Assembly (NCBI GenBank): GCA_947503895.1
Contig: CANNFT010000011.1
Coordinates: 1 to 64,000, forward strand
Direction: 5' to 3'
Source of the DNA: an uncultured Saccharospirillaceae bacterium
GTDB taxonomy: Bacteria > Pseudomonadota > Gammaproteobacteria > Pseudomonadales > Oceanobacteraceae
Length of the DNA stretch: 64,000 bases
A program made the position numbers and the translations under genes. This document shows, piece by piece, positions 26,916 to 35,028 of the stretch. The notes under the pieces are model-generated. The model was not told the origin of the DNA. It did no database searches and worked only from the letters and a program-made list of their open reading frames with translations. Every line of letters starts with the position of its first letter. Position 1 is the stretch's first letter.

Positions 26916-27572
26916 TCAAAAATCATCCGCAGGGCTAACCGTACCGGAAAGCCGTTCTCCGGTTATATGTGTATAAATCTGGGTGGATTCTAGAGAGTTA
27001 TGTCCCAAGAATTCTTGCACTGTTCTGATATCGTAGCCTTTTTCCAGCATGTGGCTCACAAAAACGGGGCAACAAAGTTTGCCGGTCTTTTCGGCCTTTG
27101 CCTTGAATGACGGTAAGGCTTCGCCGGTTAAAATCGACGTCTTTCACCCGGAGCGCTAAACATTCATTAATGCGTAACTCGGCTTCATACAATAGGCAGA
27201 AAATAAGCTTATATTTGCCTTCAGCGGCATCAATAATCCTTTTAACCTCTTGTTGACTCATTACGGTTGGAAGGCGTCGCTGAATAGAAGCGCGATTAAA
27301 ATCTAAATCGCCTAAAGGCAACTTTAAATACTTGGTGTACAAAAAGTTAAGACTGTTCAACGCCACTTTTGCGTGCTGATGGATATATGACGTTGATTGG
27401 CAAGGTGCGTTAAGAACTGAGTGACGTGTGACTCAATTAAGTCCCGTGGGTATTGTCATTTGTGATATCGAATTTAGCGCGTAATCCAAGATATATAGAC
27501 TTTTTCAGTCGCTAGACTGAACTGACCCATACGCATGAGCCTTCTAATATCGGCAAGAAATGGGCTAGCCAT
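26916..27572 (-). pseudogene. intI: Integron integrase (IntI) pseudogene
   Basis: Reading the minus strand from ATG at 27572 (after GGAGG at good spacing) gives MASPFLADIRRLMRMGQFSL and SLATEKVYISWITR, the start of an IntI-type tyrosine recombinase. Two in-frame stops follow (after WITR and IRYHK), then LTHLANQRHISISTQK. A frameshift leads to VALNSLNFLYTKYLKLPLGD and the first catalytic-Arg region ELRINECLALRVKDVDF. After GKGRKDRQTLLPRF about 85 residues are missing, including the HxLRH catalytic segment. The tail returns in another frame as GYDIRTVQEFLGH and STQIYTHI with the catalytic Tyr. The total is 657 bases against about 960 for the family, so it is surely inactive. Confidence 0.9.
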
Positions 27573-27598
27573 CCTAGGCCTCCATAAACATGCTCATC

Positions 27599-27614
27599 AT
27601 GTATGAATATACAG
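27599..27614 (-). promoter_or_regulatory. LexA-box-like site at the intI promoter
   Basis: The minus strand reads CTGTATATTCATACAT, one mismatch from CTGT-N8-ACAG. It lies 27 bases upstream of the intI ATG. SOS control of intI through a LexA site is established for Vibrio and mobile integrons, so this is a relic of, or still, a LexA site. Confidence 0.6.
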
Positions 27615-27878
27615 TGTAATTGTCTGTGGGCAAATTAAAGGTCAATTTAAGCTGGCAGCGGCGCACTTGTCTGGTAGGACAATCCTGAATTTCTTTGGGA
27701 AAACAGAAGCTTACAATCTAGGCTGCCGAATTACCGAGCGTGGTTATCGAGCGCGCTCGTTTTGCCGGGGGCAAAAATTGACGTAGGCTGAAAAGTCCTT
27801 TTAAATCAAGCCATTAGAAAGTGCTAGCGTGGGAAGTGAAAAAGCAAAGTGAGCCGGTGCGATATACCAATGTTAGCT
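27615..27878 (+). other. Probable attI region of the integron
   Basis: This stretch between the divergent intI promoter and the first cassette gene has no gene. The candidate recombination point is GTTAGCT (27872-27878), 20 bases before the first cassette ORF, the usual geometry, although it departs from GTTRRRY at one base. Part of the region (TAAGCTGGCAGCGGCGCAC and following) may be the IntI-binding portion, but no direct repeats could be assigned. Confidence 0.4.
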
Positions 27879-27898
27879 TCACGGAGAACTAAGGAAAG

Positions 27899-29125
27899 AT
27901 GAGAAGAAGTAGAGTTTTTGGGGAAAGAGAACTGCGAGCCTTTCTTGAAGCATCAAAGAACAATGCAGCTCATTCAATTGAATCCGAAAATGATGACTAC
28001 ATCCTGAATGTCAATGAAGACGACTATATAGCTCACAAAGTGTCTGAGGCGACGGTTGAGCATCTAGAAATTCACGTCGACGATATCTACGCATCCTCAG
28101 GTGAGCAGATGATACCTGCTGAGTATTTTCCTTCTGGCTTTCACGTTTATTCAGGGAAATCCTACAAGAAGGATGTGATTAAATTCCATGTCCCTATTAG
28201 CGGTAATATTCAATTACTTCATTGTATGCCTAGTAGCAGAATATTATGGACTATGGACATAGAGGTTAGTCGTGATGAATTCTGTTTTGAGATTATAAAT
28301 TTCAGAGATGATGCCGAGGGTATCGTACGAGATAAGGATTCAAATATCCGAAGCATAATGCAGCAATACGAAAATGTGAGATCTGAGGTGGAAAGAGCCA
28401 ATGCTGGTTTAGAGCAGCATATTCGAAATGCCTTTAATTCTCGAAAACAGAGAATACAGAAAAGTTCTGGAGTTTTAGCTTCACTAGGTGTACCAATCAA
28501 AAAAACAAATAGAGCATCAGAAACGTTTTCTGTCCCAACACCACAGAAGCGTAAGAAAGCTGTTCCAAACAAACCTGAAGTAAAAGATACAGGGTTCAGT
28601 CCGGAGCCGTGCCTTGACCAGTCAACATATAATGACATTTTGAAATTAATTCACGATGTAGGCAAAGAATTTGAGCGTTTACCAAGTTTGTATGCTGATA
28701 AGGAAGAAGAGCATCTTAGGGATCATTTCTTAATGATGTTAGAGCCAAATTTTGATGGGTCTGCTACTGGAGAGACTTTTAATAAAACAGGAAAAACAGA
28801 TATTTTGCTGAGGCATGATGGATCGAATCTGTTTATTGGGGAGTGCAAGTTCTGGAAAGGGGAGAAGAGTTTTCTCTCGACTATAAGCCAGCTCCTAGGG
28901 TACCTCACATGGAGAGATTCAAAGGCAGCAGTAATCATGTTTGTACCCAACAAGGATTTTAGCAGTGTGGTTGATACTGCTAAAGAGGCTGCTTCGAAGC
29001 ATGGGAATTTCCTCAAATTCGTTAATGAAAGAGATGAAACATGGTTTAACTATGAGTTTCATTTAAATGACGACAGGAACAGGGCGGTCAAGCTGGCAGT
29101 AATGCTCTACCACACGCCAAGATAA
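27899..29125 (+). CDS. Cassette protein with PD-(D/E)XK nuclease-like domain
   Basis: 408 residues, first cassette of the array. The N-terminal 150 residues (beta-rich, many acidic residues) are not recognised. Residues about 150-190 look coiled-coil (MQQYENVRSEVERANAGLEQ), followed by a basic linker. In the C-terminal part a helix (EEHLRDHFLMMLEPNF) is followed by Asp301 in GKTDILL and Glu315-Cys-Lys317 in LFIGECKFW, then SQLLGYLTWRDSKAAVIMFV. D-x13-ExK with this context is the restriction-endonuclease-like fold. Codon use is AT-rich like other cassettes. The 3' end abuts an attC site. A nucleic-acid-cleaving or defence role is plausible but is inference; no partner gene is present. Confidence 0.7.
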   Translation: MRRSRVFGERELRAFLEASKNNAAHSIESENDDYILNVNEDDYIAHKVSEATVEHLEIHVDDIYASSGEQMIPAEYFPSGFHVYSGKSYKKDVIKFHVPISGNIQLLHCMPSSRILWTMDIEVSRDEFCFEIINFRDDAEGIVRDKDSNIRSIMQQYENVRSEVERANAGLEQHIRNAFNSRKQRIQKSSGVLASLGVPIKKTNRASETFSVPTPQKRKKAVPNKPEVKDTGFSPEPCLDQSTYNDILKLIHDVGKEFERLPSLYADKEEEHLRDHFLMMLEPNFDGSATGETFNKTGKTDILLRHDGSNLFIGECKFWKGEKSFLSTISQLLGYLTWRDSKAAVIMFVPNKDFSSVVDTAKEAASKHGNFLKFVNERDETWFNYEFHLNDDRNRAVKLAVMLYHTPR

Positions 29126-29197
29126 AGCTAACAAGGCGCTGCTGTTGGACAAGTTTTCCGCTGCGCTCCAATCTTGCCGCAGAGCGCGGCGTTAATA
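29126..29197 (+). repeat. attC recombination site 1
   Basis: Begins AGCTAACAAGGCGCTGC and ends GCAGAGCGCGGCGTTAATA. The outer arms pair (TAAC/GTTA, GGCGCTGC against GCAGAGCGC). The spacing of 72 bases and the position right after a cassette stop fit an attC. The final core deviates from GTTRRRY in its last two bases. Confidence 0.8.
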
Positions 29198-29212
29198 CTA
29201 TCGAGGGAGCTA

Positions 29213-29644
29213 ATGAACGGATTTAAAAGGCAATTTTTGATTGGATTTATTTTGACATGCAGTGGGGCAGTGCATGCCTGTTTTAAGGGTGAAGACAGCG
29301 GTTTTGTTGACCGATTTTGTGGTGCTCAGGTCGCAATTAGTAAAGATGGTTCGTGGGAAATTCATATTGATGAAGAAGGTGGTGAATTTTTTACGGGGTA
29401 TGGATTTAAAGATTCCAACAATAAGAAGTTTGTGAAAATAGATGGCTTTTGTCAACAAGGCGTAGTTCAAATTCTGGAAGATCAAATGTTTATTCATACC
29501 TATTGCCCATATATGAAGAAATCTGGGTTATATAATGTTCTTATTGAAAAAGATGGCAGATTTAAGATGATTCCTGTTCCAGATAATGATTACTCAAGAA
29601 AATTCCCAAATCGTGAATTCAAAAGACAAAATCTTTCCAAATAA
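29213..29644 (+). CDS. Small exported protein of unknown function (cassette 2)
   Basis: 143 residues from ATG at 29213, preceded by GAGGGAG; this start excludes about 13 upstream in-frame codons that belong to the attC. A signal peptide (MNGFKRQFLIGFILTCSGAV) is followed by cleavage near HAC, so the protein is probably periplasmic. Five cysteines (CFKGE, FCGAQ, FCQQG, YCPYM) could form disulfides. No family recognised. Its own attC is cut off by the RAYT element 15 bases after the stop (remnant ACTAACAAC at 29648-29656). Confidence 0.6.
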   Translation: MNGFKRQFLIGFILTCSGAVHACFKGEDSGFVDRFCGAQVAISKDGSWEIHIDEEGGEFFTGYGFKDSNNKKFVKIDGFCQQGVVQILEDQMFIHTYCPYMKKSGLYNVLIEKDGRFKMIPVPDNDYSRKFPNREFKRQNLSK

Positions 29645-29660
29645 GTAACTAACAACTAAT

Positions 29661-30996
29661 GGGGACACCCAACCTAACAGCCTAAGTAAATCGGCTGATT
29701 GAGTTTAGTTTTTGTTTTGCTATAGTTCGCAATCAAATTAAAGCAAGCAAAGGAATGCATTGTGACCAAGCCCAGAAAGCAACTCGTTAGTTTAGAAGCA
29801 ACGCCGTATTATCACTGCATCTCTCGCTGTGTCCGCCGTGCTTTCCTGTGCGGTCACGACAAACAGAGTGATACTAGTTACGAACACAGGCGTGCTTGGT
29901 TAGAAGAAGAATTGATTAAGCAAGCTCAAGTATTTGCGCTTGACATTGCTGCTTACGCCATCATGTCAAACCACTATCACGTGGTGCTGCATATCAATGC
30001 AAAGCAAGCAAAAAACTGGTCTGATGAAGAAGTCATTGATCGCTGGCACCTGCTTTATCAAGGAAATCTATTCAGTCAGCGCTATCGTCGTGGAGATGCC
30101 TTATCCAACGCAGAACAAGCAAAGCTCAGTGAATATGTCGAATTGTGGCGAGAGCGTTTGCACAGCATCAGCTGGTTTATGCGTCGCTTAAATGAAACTA
30201 TTGCTCGGCAAGCGAATATCGAAGATCAATGTACGGGGCGATTTTGGGAAGGGCGTTTTAAATCACAAGCACTGCTCGATGAAAAAGCCTTAGCAGCCTG
30301 TATGGCCTACGTCGATTTAAATCCCATTCGAGCCAATATGGCCAAAACTCCAGAAACATCACATTACACTTCCGTAAAACATCGCTCTAAAAAAGCAAAA
30401 GCCGCACAAAACCCCAATCATCCTAAACAGCAAGTGAAAGCACTAATGCCTTTTGTCGGTAACCCTCGACAACCCATGCCAGATGGTCTGCCATTTCGTT
30501 TAACCGACTACCTTGAACTTGTCGATTGGACGGGCCGTATTATTCGAAAAGACAAACGTGGTGCCATGCAAAAAACAGTCCCACCTGTTTTAGATCGATT
30601 GGGCATCAGTGTCGACAACTGGATGACGATGGCGAATGATTTTGAAAAGACATTTAAAGGCTTTGTCGGCAGCAGTGAATCATTAACCAAGAATATTGAG
30701 TACTTTAGTTTAGAGCGGCGAGTAGGCTTGAGTTCATGTAAGCGATATTTGTAGCATTGAGCACTTCTATAACTCATCAAGCGAAATGACAATTTCTTTA
30801 CTTAATCGCGAATCAGCGGTGCAGACGATATTTTGATTGTTTGTATTAGACAACAGTTTGTACTAATAGAAAAATCATCAACGTTGCAGTTATCACCTTG
30901 AACGCCTGAGAAAAACCCTACCCATAGCGAAAACTAACATTTAGTAACCGCATTTGATTCTGTACAATATGCTGAAATATTAGGATGAGTGTCCTC
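29661..30996 (+). mobile_element. RAYT-type transposon with terminal inverted repeats
   Basis: Left end GGGGACACCCAACCTAACA (29661) and right end TTAGGATGAGTGTCCTC (to 30996) are imperfect inverted repeats. Reversed, the right end reads GAGGACACTCATCCTAA. The element carries one gene, a Y1/RAYT transposase. Its first 40 bases, including the small hairpin CAGCC/GGCTG, are nearly the same as the left end of the MITE-like copies at 31921, 33450 and 35735. It is inserted in the attC of cassette 2 and abuts a truncated group II intron. Confidence 0.75.
29762..30754 (+). CDS. RAYT / IS200-like Y1 transposase
   Basis: 330 residues. The HUH motif is HYHVVLH (His-Tyr-His near residue 77), with NHYHVVLHI preceded by YAIMS; the catalytic Tyr is in ACMAYVDLNPIRA near residue 180. 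The region CTGRFWEGRFKSQALLDE is characteristic of REP-associated tyrosine transposases. It cuts single-stranded DNA at hairpins. The C-terminal 100 residues extend beyond the Y1 core, as in the large proteobacterial RAYT group. Intact frame, so it may be active and may mobilise the MITEs nearby in trans. Confidence 0.9.
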   Translation: MTKPRKQLVSLEATPYYHCISRCVRRAFLCGHDKQSDTSYEHRRAWLEEELIKQAQVFALDIAAYAIMSNHYHVVLHINAKQAKNWSDEEVIDRWHLLYQGNLFSQRYRRGDALSNAEQAKLSEYVELWRERLHSISWFMRRLNETIARQANIEDQCTGRFWEGRFKSQALLDEKALAACMAYVDLNPIRANMAKTPETSHYTSVKHRSKKAKAAQNPNHPKQQVKALMPFVGNPRQPMPDGLPFRLTDYLELVDWTGRIIRKDKRGAMQKTVPPVLDRLGISVDNWMTMANDFEKTFKGFVGSSESLTKNIEYFSLERRVGLSSCKRYL

Positions 30997-31029
30997 AATA
31001 CGCTCATCAATAAGTTTGGGTAGAACGTT

Positions 31030-31476
31030 GCACCAGAGAAAACTCATTTAAAGCGATTTAGTCGTATTCATCCTGGGCGTAAGCGCAGTTTTCAATTTCT
31101 GGGCTTTGAGTTTTATTGGAGCTTAGATGCAAATCGGAAGCCGAGAGTTCGGCGACGAACTGCATCAAAGAAAGAGAAGGCGGCTATGAGCGAATTTTAT
31201 CGCTGGATAAAATACAATCGATCTAAGCCGTTCCTTGAAACGATGCCAGTGTTGAAACGCAAGCTTTTAGGTTGTCAGAACTACCTTGGTTTACCTGATA
31301 ATAGCCGTAGTTTATCCCGTATATATAACGTTGTGTTGCACATTTTGTATAAGTGGCTGAACAGGTAGAGTCAGCGTAGAAGTTATAACTGGAGTAGCTT
31401 CAAGGATATGTTAGGATATTTTCAAATCGAGCCATTGCGTGTCAGGAAGCGATTGATTCACGTTGACTGGTATTAA
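31030..31476 (+). pseudogene. Group II intron reverse transcriptase/maturase, C-terminal remnant
   Basis: In one frame the sequence reads APEKTHLKRFSRIHPGRK, then SFQFLGFEFYWSLDANRKPR, SEFYRWIKYNRSKPF, RKLLGCQNYLG and LHILYKWLNR. An in-frame TAG at 31366 interrupts before SQRRSYNWSSFKDML and VRKRLIHVDWY. These are the end of RT domain 7, the thumb/maturase domain and the terminal NW motif of intron-encoded proteins. All upstream RT domains are missing and the RAYT element ends just 33 bases upstream. The nonsense codon shows that it is dead. Confidence 0.85.
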
Positions 31477-31522
31477 TCAAATAGAAGGGCTTGTGCATTA
31501 CACGAGCGAATATATAACTGCG

Positions 31523-31600
31523 GAGCCGGATGCGGTAGTCCGCTCGTCCGGATCTGTGTGGGGGCGGTTCAGGTAACTGGCCGTTCTACCACCACTATTT
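31523..31600 (+). ncRNA. Group II intron domains V and VI (3' end)
   Basis: 31523-31554 folds as domain V: GAGCCGGA pairs with TCCGGATC (one G-A mismatch), then GCGG/CCGC with loop TAGT and the CG bulge, including the AGC triad. Domain VI follows (GGCGGTTCAGGTAACTGGCC) and the intron probably ends at CTACCACCAC (about 31595). It lies 46 bases after the maturase remnant, the normal order. Confidence 0.8.
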
Positions 31601-31612
31601 TTTTAGGTGAAT

Positions 31613-31876
31613 ATGGATATTGAACTTCAAGTTGCAATAAAGGATGCACACAAAAAATCTATCTACCATCGTGACTCCTTACGAAATAGTAAACTGTGTG
31701 GATGTTTTTATTGTTTAGAGATCTTTGACTATAAGAATATTGAGTATTGGACTGACAACGGCGACACTGCTTTGTGTCCTAGTTGTGATATAGATTCAGT
31801 ACTTGGCGATGATTCAGGCTTTCCAATTACAAAAGAGTTTTTAGGTGCTATGAAAACGGTATGGTTTGATGAGTAG
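31613..31876 (+). CDS. Zinc-ribbon cytoplasmic protein of unknown function (cassette 3)
   Basis: 87 residues from ATG at 31613, five bases after TTAGG; a GTG at 31607 lacks a site. Two cysteine pairs, CGCFYC (about 29-34) and CPSC (about 56-59), form a treble-clef or ribbon. The wording GCFYCLEIFDYKNIEYWTDN and GFPITKEFLGAMKTVW recalls a widespread small-protein family found in phage, plasmid and cassette contexts. I recognise the pattern but not a function. The 3' attC is truncated by a MITE (left core ATAACAAAGCC at 31885). Confidence 0.65.
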   Translation: MDIELQVAIKDAHKKSIYHRDSLRNSKLCGCFYCLEIFDYKNIEYWTDNGDTALCPSCDIDSVLGDDSGFPITKEFLGAMKTVWFDE

Positions 31877-31920
31877 CTATAAATATAACAAAGCCATTAA
31901 GACTGGCCCATAATGACTAA

Positions 31921-32048
31921 GGGGACGCTCAATCTAACAGCCTGAGTAAATTGGCTGTTTGTGAATTCTATTGGGGCAGTCGCTCTAAGTATCCGGTGTT
32001 GGTCGCCGTGATTATGAGCGAAGTACAGATGTTAAAGTGGGTGTCCTC
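31921..32048 (+). mobile_element. MITE-like element, copy 1 (full)
   Basis: Starts GGGGACGCTCAATCTAACAG and ends AAGTGGGTGTCCTC. The ends are imperfect inverted repeats. Inside are the hairpin CAGCC/GGCTG and TCGCTC/GAGCGA. It carries no gene and shares its left end with the RAYT element. It joins the left half of the attC of cassette 3 to the middle of an AIPR gene. Confidence 0.75.
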
Positions 32049-32072
32049 TTTGGTTCCGAAAAATTAGTAAAA

Positions 32073-33149
32073 ATGACTCAAGAAAGACCAAACGATGTCT
32101 TTCGACTAAATATTTCAGAATCTCCATTATCAACCTCTAAAGAGGTATTCATCGCTTTAAGTAATCTGTCAGAATATTATAAATTTATTACCGATGGCAA
32201 TGGAAAACTAATTAGACATATTTTTGAGTCGAATGTCCGTGATTACCAAGGAAAAACTAATGTAAATAATGAAATACAAGACACTTTAGAAACACCCGGA
32301 ACAGAGGAGTTTTGGTGGCTAAATAATGGAGTGACCATATTAGCTAGTGAAGTTGCAGCACCAGGCGGTAAAGAGTTAGTCGTTCATAACCCTGAGATTG
32401 TAAATGGCCTACAAACATCTTCTGAAATACATCGCTTTTATAGCAAAAATAAAGATAGACTTGAAACAGAGAAAAGAGATGTACTCATACGAGTTATAGT
32501 TCCTGAAAGTGAAGAAACTCGAGATAAGATTATACGAGCAACAAACAGTCAAACACCAATCCCAAAATCCTCATTGAGAGCTACTGATCAAGTTCATAGA
32601 CAAATTGAAGACTACTTAAAACCTCGAGGCTTATATTACGATAGAAGAAAGAATTTCTATAAAAACGAAGGAAAAAAACCTAAAGAAATTATCAGTGTTC
32701 CATTTATGTCTCAGTGCCTTATATCGACATTAATGCAAAAGCCTGACTTTGCTCGCGCTAGACCATCTACATTATTAGAAGATGATGAATCTTATGAAAA
32801 ACTGTTCCATAAAAATAATGGGCTTAATGCATATCATATTGTTTCACTGTTTGGTCGTGAAATAGAAAACACCCAGAAAACCTCTAAAAAGTATGCTGCA
32901 ACTGAAATAACTGATATTAAGTTCTATGCCCTATATATAGCTGCTTGCTTAATGACAAACAGTTTGTATCCTGGCAGCAAAAATCTTGCAGAACTGAAAT
33001 CAAATAGTATGACTCAAGAAATAATTAACTACTCTATTGAAACGTCATATGATCTGTACCGTAATTTAGGAGGCACAGATAAAATAGCCAAAGGCCCCAA
33101 ACTAATAGAAGCCTTGAAGTTAAAGCTACGCGAAGATAGAGAGTTATAA
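32073..33149 (+). pseudogene. AIPR abortive-infection protein, N-terminally truncated (cassette 4)
   Basis: About 358 residues from the first ATG outside the MITE; an in-frame GTG at 32037 would start inside the MITE. The core ESNVRDYQGKTNVNNEIQDT, FWWLNNGVTILAS and PEIVNGLQTSSEIHRFY is diagnostic of AIPR (PF10592), a family tied to phage abortive infection. Then come TNSQTPIPKSSLRATDQ and YYDRRKNFYKNEGK. Family members are normally 550-700 residues, so roughly the first third is missing, replaced by MITE copy 1. The remaining frame is intact, which suggests a recent truncation. The 3' end overlaps an attC. Confidence 0.8.
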
Positions 33150-33274
33150 CAAAGCTAAGTAACATCAACCACTTCGTGGTTTGGACAGCCTTGCAGTCGC
33201 GCTTTTTGTGCATAGCTGCGCCGTAATTGCACAAAAATCACAACTACAAGTCTGCCGTTGTTGGCAGCGTTGAG
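33144..33274 (+). repeat. Candidate attC site after the AIPR remnant
   Basis: TTATAACAAAGC overlaps the stop codon and GCAGCGTTGAG lies about 125 bases on, close to the length of long Vibrio-type attC sites. Internal complementarity is visible (TGTGCA...TGCACA, CTGCC...GGCAG) but the outer arms are degenerate. The IS1182-like left end begins two bases later, and its right end (36150) is followed by CCTCGTTAGTG, another attC-like right core. Confidence 0.45.
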
Positions 33275-33342
33275 ACTGTAGAAAAACCCCATTTCTTCTC
33301 TAGATTTTGGTAAAATTCACCTTCGCATAGGGAGGTTTGACA

Positions 33343-33440
33343 ATGCCAAAGTTCATTCCTTACAATTACGATCAAACCTCAATGGTCGTGCTTAATTTCA
33401 AAGACCAATTACAACCCGGTACGTTTGAGCAAATGACTAC
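33343..33440 (+). pseudogene. IS1182-family transposase, N-terminal fragment
   Basis: After GGGAGG, ATG at 33343 begins MPKFIPYNYDQTSMVVLNF and continues KDQLQPGTFEQMTT. YNYDQ and PGTFE are the opening signature of IS1182-family transposases. The frame runs into MITE copy 2 after about 33 codons and stops there. Confidence 0.8.
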
Positions 33441-33449
33441 AATGACTAA

Positions 33450-33650
33450 GGGGACACTCAATCTAACAGCCTGAGTAAATCGGCTGTTTGTGAATTCTAT
33501 TGGGGCAGTCGCTCTAAGTATCCAGTGTTGATCGCCGTGATTATGAGCGAAGTACAGAATGTTAGAGTGGATGTCCTCTTTGGTTCTCGTGTTGGTCGCC
33601 GTGATTATGAGCGAAGTACAGAATGTTAGAGTGGATGTCCTCTTTGGTTC
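33450..33650 (+). mobile_element. MITE-like element, copy 2 with duplicated right half
   Basis: The full element 33450-33578 begins GGGGACACTCAATCTAACAG and ends GTGGATGTCCTC. It is followed by a tandem repeat of its right 66 bases (about 33589-33650; GTGTTGGTCGCCGTGATTAT to GATGTCCTC). It joins the IS1182-like transposase start to the right half of an attC. Confidence 0.75.
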
Positions 33651-33651
33651 T

Positions 33652-33739
33652 CTGTGGGCCTTTTCAATATGAATTCACTTCGTTCATTATTACATATTAA
33701 AAAGTCCCACAGCATAGGCTGGTGATCTGGGCGTTAGGC
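33652..33739 (+). repeat. attC right part (truncated on the left)
   Basis: TGTGGGCCTTTTCAATATGAA pairs with the later TATTAAAAAGTCCCACA, and the site ends with the consensus right core GGGCGTTAGGC (GTTAGGC at 33733-33739). No left core is present; MITE copy 2 lies directly upstream. Confidence 0.65.
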
Positions 33740-33750
33740 GTAAGTAGGTC

Positions 33751-34187
33751 ATGGAAAGCATCAAAATAATCAAAGATAAATCGGAACTTGAAGGCACCTG
33801 CTATATAGATCTAAGCCTTGGTAAATACCAAGGACAGCACTGGGAGGAAGCGAGCCTATTTTTCGATGAAGAGGTATTTGGTTATATCGAAATGGTTTTC
33901 GAAAAGCATATTCCGGGCTACGATCATTACGGAATGAATGACGCTGACTCTAAAGCGTGGGATAAGGTCATTGCTGATCTTAAAGAGCTTAGTTGGTTGC
34001 TAGAAACAGCAAGTGATTTCAAGGACGTTTTCGAAAAAATTGGTTTTTTTTGGCGGCTCACGAGACTATTTTCATAATCATTTTCAACGTTGTAAAACTG
34101 AACTCCATGAATTGCTCAAAGAATTAATTTGTTGGGCTGAAATAAATTTTAAAAAATATGGGCATATTGCAATATTGGGCATTTAGG
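33751..34187 (+). pseudogene. Frameshifted cassette protein of unknown function (cassette 5)
   Basis: The first frame gives 108 residues (MESIKIIKDKSELEGTCYID, FGYIEMVFEKHIPGYDHYG) and stops at 34077 after an odd tail. If one T is removed from the run of eight T at 34044-34051, the frame continues as GFFGGSRDYFHNHFQRCKTE and LKELICWAEINFKKYGHIAI to a stop at 34187, just before an attC. The full product would be about 144 residues. The shift is either a real mutation, a slippage site or a sequencing error. The family is not recognised; an acidic globular protein without a signal peptide. Confidence 0.55.
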
Positions 34188-34198
34188 CTATATGCTGC

Positions 34199-34266
34199 GC
34201 CTAACCAGACACAGTATAGGACTGCCACCCACTCGGCTTCGTCTCTGTGAGTGTTTGGCGTTACGT
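34199..34266 (+). repeat. attC recombination site 6
   Basis: GCCTAACCAGACAC (left) and GTGTTTGGCGTTACGT (right) pair over TAAC/GTTA and CCAGACAC/GTGTTTGG. The 68-base length and the position between two cassette genes fit an attC. Confidence 0.8.
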
Positions 34267-34282
34267 GAGATAAGGACATTTA

Positions 34283-35026
34283 ATGAAAATTAGTTTCTTT
34301 ACATTAATTGCTTTTTTGATTGTTAACTCACCTGATATTTTTGCCACAAGCTTTGACTGTGAGAAGGCTTCTACCAGTTCTGAATTATTGATCTGTTCTA
34401 ATAGGCGACTTGGGTCTTATGATGAAAATCTATCAGCTGTCTATAAATCTGTCATGTCGACATTTGCAGGGCAAAAGTCGTTGGAGATTAAGAAAGAGCA
34501 GATTAGCTGGATTAAAAAGCGGGATGATGCCTGTAAAGATGAAAAGAGTTGCATCTCGGCATACAGGCAACGCACAGAAGAGCTCAGAGAACTCTTATGG
34601 AGCGGGAGTGATTTAGAATCGTTTTCGATTGATAGGCAGTCATGTAGGGCAACTAAAGATCAGGAGATTTTAATAAAGTGCATTAAGTTGAATATTTACG
34701 ATCCGTGTGACGATGTTGGTGGTAAATGGGGGGCGGCACAATGTGGTTGGGCTCATAATATGATAGCTGAAAGAAGGATTGATGCTCTAGAAACAGAGAT
34801 TATTGAGAAACTAAGTAAAGCGGCTGATGGAAACGAATTAATAGAGCGCTTTAAATCAACCTCAGCAGTGTGGCGCTCATATAGGGATTCACATTGCGCA
34901 CTTATAAATGAAATGGATGAACTTGAAAACTTCAGTGGTTATCGATTACATATAGCATTCTGTAAGCGCCGGTTAAGTGAAATGAGAGTGGCCGAACTAG
35001 AAAAAATCTATGCTAGTTCTGAATAA
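34283..35026 (+). CDS. Exported DUF1311/LprI-like protein (cassette 6)
   Basis: 247 residues. Signal peptide MKISFFTLIAFLIVNSPDIF cleaved near ATS. The mature start SFDCEKASTSSELLICSNRR followed by LSAVYKSV and EQISWIKKRDDACKDEKSC is the DUF1311/LprI pattern, a domain found in periplasmic lysozyme-inhibitor-like proteins. The second half repeats a similar arrangement (RIDALETEIIEK, AVWRSYRDSHCAL, YRLHIAFCKRRLSEMRVAEL), so this may be two such domains. Twelve or so cysteines suggest disulfides. A protective role in the envelope is inference. Confidence 0.65.
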   Translation: MKISFFTLIAFLIVNSPDIFATSFDCEKASTSSELLICSNRRLGSYDENLSAVYKSVMSTFAGQKSLEIKKEQISWIKKRDDACKDEKSCISAYRQRTEELRELLWSGSDLESFSIDRQSCRATKDQEILIKCIKLNIYDPCDDVGGKWGAAQCGWAHNMIAERRIDALETEIIEKLSKAADGNELIERFKSTSAVWRSYRDSHCALINEMDELENFSGYRLHIAFCKRRLSEMRVAELEKIYASSE

Positions 35027-35028
35027 AA

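Noticed and set aside
31186..31368. Stand-alone 60-residue protein
   Set aside because: It is the middle of the group II maturase remnant; homology continues upstream and past the TAG stop.
33450..33578. MITE copies read as attC sites (ATCTAAC and GTTAGAG cores)
   Set aside because: The outer ends GGGGACA/TGTCCTC, the match to the RAYT transposon end and the lack of arm complementarity beyond the cores point to MITEs; the right core also misses the final pyrimidine.
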